Shown here piece by piece: positions 59,214 through 64,000 of a stretch of DNA of 64,000 bases. The notes under the pieces are model-generated. The model saw only the letters and a program-made list of their open reading frames with translations. It did not search any database and was not told where the DNA came from. The translations under genes were made by a program, and so were the position numbers. Numbering within the stretch: the first letter of the stretch is position 1; the number at the start of each line of letters is the position of its first letter. Source of the stretch: Avoscillospira sp045580485 (GTDB lineage: Bacteria > Bacillota > Clostridia > Oscillospirales > Oscillospiraceae); NCBI GenBank assembly GCA_045580485.1, contig JAZNNW010000139.1, forward strand, positions 1-64,000. The letters are read 5' to 3'.

Positions 59214-59852
59214 ATGAAGATGACATCCATAAAGCTTTCGCCAAAGAAAAATGGAAAAGGTTATGCGTCAAGCTATTCTGTTAACATTTCTACAGGAGAA
59301 GCACAGCGCTGTAATCTGGAAACAGGTCGAGTTATTAAGCTGGTGGACACAGAAAGAAAGCAGATTATCATTAAATCAAAAGAGGTGCTCTTGGATAGAA
59401 ATGTTATAAACCATATTATCCTGTTAAAAAGGGCGGCAATTGCGGAAGAAGAGCAATCTGCTAACCAATATCGTTCTAGCAGCGGGAGAATGACATCAGA
59501 AGAAGCGGCAAGGTATTTTTTAGATAGACATACAGGAAAAATAAATCAAGTGGCAAGCACAGAGTTTATACACTATTTGCAAAGTCTCTCATTAGAAATG
59601 ATTGCAGACATTGTGCTGTTAATGTATATGGGAAGAGATTATGACTGCAATATGAGCATATCACCTGGAGACGAAAGATTTTTGGAATTCTATGATCGAT
59701 ATCAGTATATTGTCGAAGGAAGAACCAAGGATGATCTGATAGTTATCCTAGATGAAAAAGATCCGTTGCCGATGTATTTGGAAACGGGCTTGTTATTGAT
59801 GAATGCATCAATTGGAGTATCCATAGACGAGATGTTATATTTAGGGGAATGA
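59214..59852 (+). CDS. hypothetical protein, first rightward gene of the island
   Basis: The 212-residue protein is unlike its chromosomal neighbours in base use, being AT-rich with many ATA, AGA and AAA codons. The N-terminal third is basic (KMTSIKLSPKKNGKGYASSY); the rest is acidic and helical, with EFIHYLQSLSLEMIADIVLL followed by MYMGRDYDC, which recalls DUF3775 (a Leu-rich helix then an aromatic Gly-Arg-x-Asp/Tyr turn), though I hold this loosely. No DNA-binding helix-turn-helix is obvious. RBS GGAGGT before the ATG at 59214, and the operator-bearing promoter just upstream. Confidence 0.65.
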   Translation: MKMTSIKLSPKKNGKGYASSYSVNISTGEAQRCNLETGRVIKLVDTERKQIIIKSKEVLLDRNVINHIILLKRAAIAEEEQSANQYRSSSGRMTSEEAARYFLDRHTGKINQVASTEFIHYLQSLSLEMIADIVLLMYMGRDYDCNMSISPGDERFLEFYDRYQYIVEGRTKDDLIVILDEKDPLPMYLETGLLLMNASIGVSIDEMLYLGE

Positions 59853-60014
59853 CAGGATGGAGACTTGCTAAGCGTTTATTTTGGATAGTTATGGACATAT
59901 ATTTGCGGAAATTAGTTAAAAGGGAACAAAAATGTTCAAAATCTTTGGTAAATTTGTATGTATCATAAATGAGACAGTTGTGATAAACTATGAATAGCTA
60001 AAAGGTTTTCTTTT

Positions 60015-60139
60015 AGGAGGGCTTGGCAGCCGCCCTTCCCCTAATGCGTCCGGGGCTATAATAGGATTGCAACATGAAGGTTTTACCTTCCGCTGCCATC
60101 GAATTTGTAGGCAGTGCTCATTAGAGCGCTGCCTTTTTT
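60015..60139 (+). ncRNA. candidate RNA attenuator upstream of the PBECR4-like gene
   Basis: TGGCAGC (60024-60030) can pair with GCTGCCA (60092-60098), enclosing CCCC/GGGG and GAAGGT/ACCTTC hairpins. CGCTGCC (60091-60097) can instead pair with GGCAGTG (60110-60116). That second pairing excludes a terminator GGCAGTGCTC/GAGCGCTGCC (60110-60133) followed by TTTTTT. This is the logic of a riboswitch or leader attenuator. No known class is recognised. Confidence 0.5.
60110..60139 (+). terminator. conditional terminator 22 bases before the PBECR4-like gene
   Basis: Ten-base stem with one G-U pair, loop ATTA, then six T. Its left arm overlaps the anti-terminator partner. Confidence 0.8.
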
Positions 60140-60160
60140 CTTTGATTGGCGGGTCGAATT

Positions 60161-60691
60161 ATGGCGATAGAAATCAACTACATAGAAAATTTAATAGCTG
60201 ACTATGAACGGGATTTGTTAGGAAATCGCTATACCTTTGAGCTTTCGGACGGAGAAACACTTTCGTTCTCTATCGAGAAAAAGGATGTACCACATTTGAT
60301 GGGTGTTCGGAAGTTGCCGTTGAGACAGGTTCAGAACAAAAGTGCTGAAGCTGTATATAATATGCTCAAAGATGGGCGTATCAATATTCAACATTTAGGT
60401 CCGCACAAAGAAGAATTTAAGAAAGTGATGAATTTTCGTCATCTGGTGTCGATACTTCATTGCGGTGAAGCTGTTAAGATCGTAAAACGGGTTGGACGGT
60501 TAAAGTCAAGCTATTTCCTCTATTTGGATCATCGCCCGGAAAGTATCATTCATTTGGGCGTTGTTAAAGATGAGGATGGCATGTGGCATCCAGAATCGCT
60601 TTTGATCAACCAGTCTCGCAATGTGTCTGCATATGTTGATGGACAAGTCTCTGTGGACATTTTGTCTATGACGGTCACGCACTGTGATTAA
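60161..60691 (+). CDS. PBECR4-like nuclease-fold protein
   Basis: The 176-residue protein has FELSDGETLSFSIEKKDVPHLMGVRKLPL, of which SFSIEKKDVPHLMGVRKL is typical of the PBECR4 group (phage Barnase-EndoU-ColicinE5-RelE-like): a beta strand, then FxHLxGxxKL. His and Lys/Arg residues there are candidate catalytic ones. It continues FRHLVSILHCGEAVKIVKR and ends with a beta-rich part (SSYFLYLDHR, SIIHLGVVKDEDG). Such domains occur in mobile elements, some near toxins, but activity is unproved. RBS GGCGGGT is weak. A terminator follows. Confidence 0.6.
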   Translation: MAIEINYIENLIADYERDLLGNRYTFELSDGETLSFSIEKKDVPHLMGVRKLPLRQVQNKSAEAVYNMLKDGRINIQHLGPHKEEFKKVMNFRHLVSILHCGEAVKIVKRVGRLKSSYFLYLDHRPESIIHLGVVKDEDGMWHPESLLINQSRNVSAYVDGQVSVDILSMTVTHCD

Positions 60692-60767
60692 GGAATCTTC
60701 ACCTTGGTAGTTGGGGAACAGGGTGTATTTTCGGCTAAATCAAGTATATATTCTTACCTTAGATAGA

Positions 60768-60801
60768 CCCGGTAGCGGCGTTGTGCTGCTACCGGGCTTT
60801 T
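60768..60801 (+). terminator. terminator between the PBECR4-like and DUF3846 genes
   Basis: CCCGGTAGCGGC and GCTGCTACCGGG (one G-U) around GTTGT, then TTTT. It is only 21 bases before the DUF3846 ATG, so reading into that gene requires escape here or another promoter. Confidence 0.8.
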
Positions 60802-60822
60802 ACTTTTATTGGAGGAATATTT

Positions 60823-61209
60823 ATGAAGGAAAAATCCATTACTGTTTTGAAAGTGGCTCCCAACTGTCAGCCGGAGGTCGTTACCCTCAAGAACGACTTA
60901 CGATCCTTGCAGGAAGCAGTCTCCATCGATGCTCCCTATGTTGGTCTCATCGAGATCGTATGGCTGGATGCCAAGACTTGTATCGTCCTGAACGAGGAAG
61001 GCAAACTTCTGGGTCTGACTCCCAACCGCCGACTGGGCTACGACATCCTCTGTGGTGTTTTCTATGTGATGGGACAGGACGAAGAAGGAAACCTTACATC
61101 GCTACCCTCTGCGGCTATTGAGAAGTATCGGTATATCTTCTCTCGTCTTGACCCAATCAATGCAGAGGAAGTGGAAGAAACCGTTTCCGTCACTTTCTGT
61201 GTGTGGTAA
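60823..61209 (+). CDS. DUF3846 domain protein
   Basis: The 128-residue protein fits DUF3846: TVLKVAPNCQPEVVTLKNDL, LQEAVSIDAPYVGLIEIVWL, then the strong CIVLNEEGKLLGLTPNRRLG and GYDILCGVFYVMGQDEEGNL. DUF3846 is abundant in phages, plasmids and integrative elements of Firmicutes; its function is unknown. RBS GGAGG. The next gene starts 13 bases on. Confidence 0.85.
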   Translation: MKEKSITVLKVAPNCQPEVVTLKNDLRSLQEAVSIDAPYVGLIEIVWLDAKTCIVLNEEGKLLGLTPNRRLGYDILCGVFYVMGQDEEGNLTSLPSAAIEKYRYIFSRLDPINAEEVEETVSVTFCVW

Positions 61210-61222
61210 GGGAGGGATAGCC

Positions 61223-61570
61223 ATGTTATATCGCATTGGAACCGTCAAGGAAATCAAGCCCCTCTACGACAAATTTCATGAGGATATCATTGCCCAGTTG
61301 TATCACTGCACCAAGGTTTTGGATGATATCTATGGGGCAGACAGGAATTACTTGCAGTCTGGCGGCTACTCGCTGATCACCGAGACTTCGGATGACATCT
61401 CTGGTATTCGGGAAACCATTGACTTCGACACCCATCCCTGTGAGTGGGCCGATCCCTTGGAAGGGGACTTCCTGTCTGCTCTGTACTTGCTGAACGATGA
61501 CTTCTCCGTTGTTGTCTTTATGCCCATTGCCATTGCACCACCCACATTATTATCTGAACTGGAGGACTAA
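61223..61570 (+). CDS. hypothetical protein beside DUF3846
   Basis: The 115-residue acidic protein has a helical N-terminal half (YDKFHEDIIAQLYHCTKVLDD) and a C-terminal part with HPCEWADPLEG and a beta strand FSVVVFMPIAIAP. No family is recognised. GGGAGGG precedes the ATG. It lies between DUF3846 and DUF1643 genes with short gaps, so the three form an operon and likely serve the mobile element. Confidence 0.75.
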   Translation: MLYRIGTVKEIKPLYDKFHEDIIAQLYHCTKVLDDIYGADRNYLQSGGYSLITETSDDISGIRETIDFDTHPCEWADPLEGDFLSALYLLNDDFSVVVFMPIAIAPPTLLSELED

Positions 61571-61572
61571 AC

Positions 61573-62157
61573 ATGAAGAACATATCAACCATTCTTACCA
61601 CAAAGGCTGTCTTTTCTGACGATGGCCTTAACCGCTACCTGCTCACCAAGACGTGGGAGGCTGACAAACCCTCTTTGGCGATCATTATGATGGCACCTTC
61701 GGAGGCTTCAGCCGTGGCTCTCGACAATACGACCATGCTGGTACTCAACAATGCTGATCGTCTGGGCTATGGAACCGTGGCCATTCTGAACCTCTTTGCA
61801 AGAGTCAATGACTTCTCTCTCCAGTATGCAGGTCTGGAAGATGCAGAGAATTTGGAGGTCATTGTTTCTACCGCCCAAAACGCCGATGCAGTGGTCTATG
61901 CTCCCGGTGTGGGAAAAGCCACAAACAAAAAGTTCCAAGAACGGCAGAGGCAGGTCTTGGAGGCGCTGCTGCCTGTGGAAGAGAAGCTCCATTGTCTCAG
62001 TGATGCAGACGGCAATTCCAGACTGCAGCATCCTTTGTCCCCGGCTGTTCGCACATGGTATCTTTCGAAACTGAAGATCGGAGAATTGATTGAAGAGCCC
62101 AAACCCAAAGAAGAACCGCCGAAGAAAGGAAAAGCAAAAAAAGAACCTGTCCAGTGA
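61573..62157 (+). CDS. DUF1643 domain protein
   Basis: The 194-residue protein opens with AVFSDDGLNRYLLTKTWEAD and LAIIMMAPSEASAVALDNTT, the DUF1643 core (FSxDGxxRYxL...W, then IMxxPSxA...D.T), followed by VAILNLFARVND. The C-terminus is a Lys/Pro/Glu tail (KPKEEPPKKGKAKKEPVQ). DUF1643 proteins occur in phages and islands, and their function is unknown. It begins two bases after the previous stop. Confidence 0.88.
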   Translation: MKNISTILTTKAVFSDDGLNRYLLTKTWEADKPSLAIIMMAPSEASAVALDNTTMLVLNNADRLGYGTVAILNLFARVNDFSLQYAGLEDAENLEVIVSTAQNADAVVYAPGVGKATNKKFQERQRQVLEALLPVEEKLHCLSDADGNSRLQHPLSPAVRTWYLSKLKIGELIEEPKPKEEPPKKGKAKKEPVQ

Positions 62158-62161
62158 AGTG

Positions 62162-62194
62162 AAAAATCCCCCTGCTCCAGACGGGGCAGGGGGA
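62162..62194 (-). terminator. terminator for the leftward small-protein cassette
   Basis: TCCCCCTGCTCC pairs with GGGGCAGGGGGA around AGAC; on the minus strand a T-run follows. It may also end the DUF1643 transcript. Confidence 0.75.
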
Positions 62195-62202
62195 ACTTAG
62201 CG

Positions 62203-62236
62203 AGGAACACAGAAAAAGGGGATTTTGTGTGTTCCT
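62203..62236. repeat. imperfect 14-bp inverted repeat
   Basis: AGGAACACAGAAAA and TTTTGTGTGTTCCT pair with one mismatch. It lies between two convergent transcription units. Confidence 0.6.
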
Positions 62237-62249
62237 GATTGGAATTTGC

Positions 62250-62399
62250 TTAATTTGCTTTTATCCAAGTATGCTGTTTGCTCGATGCAACAGTACAACC
62301 AAAAGACGGAGGTTTAACAAGACTGCCTCTTCTTCGACCACATTTGGTACAGATCCATGCTTGAGTTGGTTTCACGGGTTTCCTTACAGGTGTTGCCAT
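62250..62399 (-). CDS. 49-residue zinc-ribbon protein
   Basis: A short frame with a GGAGG ribosome site seven bases before the ATG. The protein has CTKCG (Cys17, Cys20), a basic run, then PPSFGC (Cys35) and HTW (His43, Trp45), so three Cys and one His could hold one zinc. The pattern Cx2C-x14-C-x7-H-T-W is shared in outline with the 79-residue protein at 62936-63175. Function unknown. Last gene of the leftward cassette, with a terminator just beyond. Confidence 0.7.
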   Translation of the reverse strand: MATPVRKPVKPTQAWICTKCGRRRGSLVKPPSFGCTVASSKQHTWIKAN

Positions 62400-62482
62400 G
62401 GTTTTGCCTCCAGTTAATATAAGTGTGTTATTTTCTTACCTACATAAAAAGGTTGCGATGGCCAGAAAGATTTGGATGTAAG

Positions 62483-62890
62483 TCAAATTTGTTCACGTTT
62501 GACTCTATAAATCTCATCTTCGTAAGCTTTGACTTCTTCCAATAGAGACTCGTAGCGTGCCATAAACTGATCATATTTATCTTGATTACCAGCCTTTTGG
62601 GCCGCACAAGCCATATCAAAGCATTGTGATGCTGCGGAACGCAGCTGTTGTTTCCTTTTTTCCAATGCGGAAATTTCAGCGTTGCTCTCATCGATTTCTT
62701 CCTCAGTCGAGGCGCTTCTCCACATAGCCTTGATGCCATTTGCACTAGCATCTTGACCCATGCCAAATAGTTCAGAACCAATCTCGACACCGGCTACGTC
62801 AGATGCTTTTCTTAAAATACCAGAGGCGAGCCAAGTTGCACTTAATGTTGCGGTACCGACTACTTTAGCTGCTGTTTTTAGAAGTCCCAT
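62483..62890 (-). CDS. hypothetical coiled-coil protein of the small-protein cassette
   Basis: The 135-residue protein opens with MGLLKTAAKVVGTATLSATW, an amphipathic, Gly/Ala-rich head of about 55 residues that could associate with membranes, followed by a coiled coil rich in Glu, Lys and Leu (residues about 62-130, EISALEKRKQQLRSAASQCF). RBS GGGAGG. It starts 45 bases after the 79-residue zinc-ribbon gene; both begin MGLL. No family is recognised. Confidence 0.7.
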   Translation of the reverse strand: MGLLKTAAKVVGTATLSATWLASGILRKASDVAGVEIGSELFGMGQDASANGIKAMWRSASTEEEIDESNAEISALEKRKQQLRSAASQCFDMACAAQKAGNQDKYDQFMARYESLLEEVKAYEDEIYRVKREQI

Positions 62891-62935
62891 TATAATTTCC
62901 TCCCTGTAACTAAGAACCCATTAGTGGGGTGGTGT

Positions 62936-63175
62936 TTACAAATATGTGCGCATCCAACTATGAGGACCTTTATGTGCGCCTCTGGGGTGATAAGGGCAGT
63001 TATTCACGCCAGGCAATGGCGCGCCTTGAGAAGCTTTGCGTACCGATTTGTAGCTGCAGTAGCGGCATTGATACAGAATTCTTTTCTCTGCAGGTTTGGA
63101 ACTAGTGCTGCTCTGCTGATTGCTATTTGGAGAAGAATTGTTGTCAGATCCAAATAAAATATCTAATAATCCCAT
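62936..63175 (-). CDS. 79-residue zinc-ribbon protein of the small-protein cassette
   Basis: The protein starts MGLLDILFG, a short hydrophobic head, then a Ser/Asn/Gln-rich linker (residues 10-27), then a zinc-binding end: CRYC (Cys37, Cys40), PGVNNCPYH (Cys60, His63) and HSW (His72, Trp74). This resembles the 49-residue protein nearby. RBS AAGGAG. The head, linker and finger order suggests a tethered adaptor, which is inference. Confidence 0.7.
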   Translation of the reverse strand: MGLLDILFGSDNNSSPNSNQQSSTSSKPAEKRILYQCRYCSYKSVRKASQGAPLPGVNNCPYHPRGAHKGPHSWMRTYL

Positions 63176-63320
63176 AATAAAATCTCCTTAGTTAATGCTG
63201 AAAACTAAATCAGCATATTAGGTTCTTGTTTAAAACCGCAAACCAATATTTGTAAGTAATTTTCTTGTTGCCAATAAGGCTGCTAATTAGTGTTTCTGTA
63301 GCGGCAACAAATGACCGCAG

Positions 63321-63551
63321 TTAGTCTTTACCAAGTATTGCAAGCAATATGGGAATAAGGATGGATAATATAGCTATTACTCCACAGGCCTTAACAAGTG
63401 TCATAAGGAAGTCCCAGTCAGTTATCCAAAAAATAAGTGCAAATGCGATGGCTGCAACGCCACACACTAAAACAGTTTTTGCAAATGGGCCACCTTCGTC
63501 TACAATCGTACAAATAATGGCGATGACAATTATTGCAATTATCCAAAACAT
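63321..63551 (-). CDS. 76-residue membrane protein
   Basis: Almost wholly hydrophobic, with three likely helices (FWIIAIIVIAIICTIV; TVLVCGVAAIAFALIFWI; MTLVKACGVIAILSILIPIL) and a short charged tail. RBS GGAG before the ATG. Small proteins like this in mobile islands may be holin-like, immunity or stress proteins; none can be chosen from sequence. Same orientation as its neighbours. Confidence 0.65.
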   Translation of the reverse strand: MFWIIAIIVIAIICTIVDEGGPFAKTVLVCGVAAIAFALIFWITDWDFLMTLVKACGVIAILSILIPILLAILGKD

Positions 63552-63664
63552 AAAGCTTTCTCCGTTGAAGTTTTCTTTTAAAATTATTTTGTAGCATGCT
63601 GATTTAAGGGGCCTTTATCTGGTGTGACGTAAAATGATATCCCCTTTCTGTGTTTTAGCGGTTC

Positions 63665-63997
63665 TCATCGCTGTTCCAAAGCCAAAAACAGGGAGATATA
63701 GCAAGCAAAATCTCCTTTGGATTTTCGTTCAGGCATGAGATTATCAATGTCTTCTATCCCAAGATTTCTGCATACAGCATTGAGCATCGCCATAAAGCCA
63801 TCGTGTTTAATGCTACGACTGCCATCATCTGCTCTGCGTTCTTCTAAAGTCATGAACGACCAACTGAGTCGTGTTTTGGCATATTCTGAGGCAGATTTCA
63901 GAAAATCCTGATAAAATTCTTTGAAGTCTTCTGGCTGTTTTTTCACGCGGTCAGTGATCTCTTCGTATAACCTTCTGGCATCTTCGTACGCTAACAT
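63665..63997 (-). CDS. hypothetical protein at the window edge (5' end may be cut)
   Basis: The 110 visible residues are helical and charged, with YEDARRLYEEITDRVKK, FYQDFLKSASEYAKTRLSWS and GFMAMLNAVCRNLGI. The frame remains open to base 64000, and no ribosome site can be seen, so the true start may lie outside. No family is recognised. It heads the same leftward group as the small proteins. The 110-base gap after it has only a weak AAGGGG/CCCCTT pairing. Confidence 0.55.
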   Translation of the reverse strand: MLAYEDARRLYEEITDRVKKQPEDFKEFYQDFLKSASEYAKTRLSWSFMTLEERRADDGSRSIKHDGFMAMLNAVCRNLGIEDIDNLMPERKSKGDFACYISLFLALEQR

Positions 63998-64000
63998 GGG

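Noticed and set aside
60050..60075. Sequence ending GGATTGCAAC that recalls the end of some CRISPR repeats
   Set aside because: It occurs once, without spacers or cas genes.

Overview
The window looks like chromosome of a spore-forming, anaerobic, high-GC member of the Clostridia, most likely a gut Oscillospirales relative. The support is indirect. It carries three sporulation genes (SpoIIQ-like, SpoIIP, SpoIIE), an acetogen-type MetV/MetF pair, phosphate acetyltransferase, a sodium-type oxaloacetate decarboxylase next to ATP-dependent PEP carboxykinase, a minimal two-gene Suf system, and strong Shine-Dalgarno sites (GGAGG). Genus cannot be decided from the sequence alone.

1-20 kb is mostly housekeeping: the end of a large probable surface protein, a TtcA-like tRNA thiolase, rplM-rpsI, a CapA-like protein, metV-metF, tRNA-Gly, a SpoIIQ-like peptidase, metG, two acetyltransferase-fold proteins, the sufC-sufB pair, rlmH, a cupin, rsmG, lipoate ligase, adenine deaminase and a Uup-type ABC-F protein. 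20-26 kb is an energy and anaplerosis block: pckA, then oadA-oadG-biotin carrier-oadB. The biotin carrier has two near-identical biotinyl domains. A tRNA-Leu follows, with an odd element built around copies of its own 3' end.

26-48 kb is dominated by L-rhamnose use. The catabolic operon (rhamnose isomerase, rhamnulose-1-phosphate aldolase, rhamnulokinase, a two-domain class II aldolase and a small protein) runs leftward behind an AraC-type regulator. Diverging from the regulator is a four-gene sugar ABC transporter, followed by rhamnose mutarotase, a fucose/arabinose-isomerase-like protein and an MFS carrier. A cytoplasmic GH78 alpha-L-rhamnosidase lies at 46.5 kb. The logical flow is import of rhamnose or a rhamnoside, hydrolysis, mutarotation, isomerisation, phosphorylation, and cleavage to DHAP and lactaldehyde. 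The transporter ATPase has a damaged first Walker A motif. A TrpX-like ABC transporter, GtrA, a metal-dependent hydrolase and spoIIP sit between.

48-57 kb returns to core genes: PHP phosphatase, D-threonine-aldolase-like enzyme, pta, MATE transporter, queH, CYTH protein, spoIIE and an SDR. At 57.4 kb an initiator tRNA gene marks the edge of an AT-richer integrated island that continues past the window. It has a tyrosine recombinase split by one in-frame TAG, a promoter with paired operators, a candidate RNA attenuator before a PBECR4-like protein, DUF3846 and DUF1643 proteins, and a leftward cassette of very small proteins, including two that share a Cys/His/Trp zinc-ribbon pattern.

Several dispersed repeat families lie between genes. 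One supplies the ribosome binding site of rlmH, and another carries complete promoter motifs.
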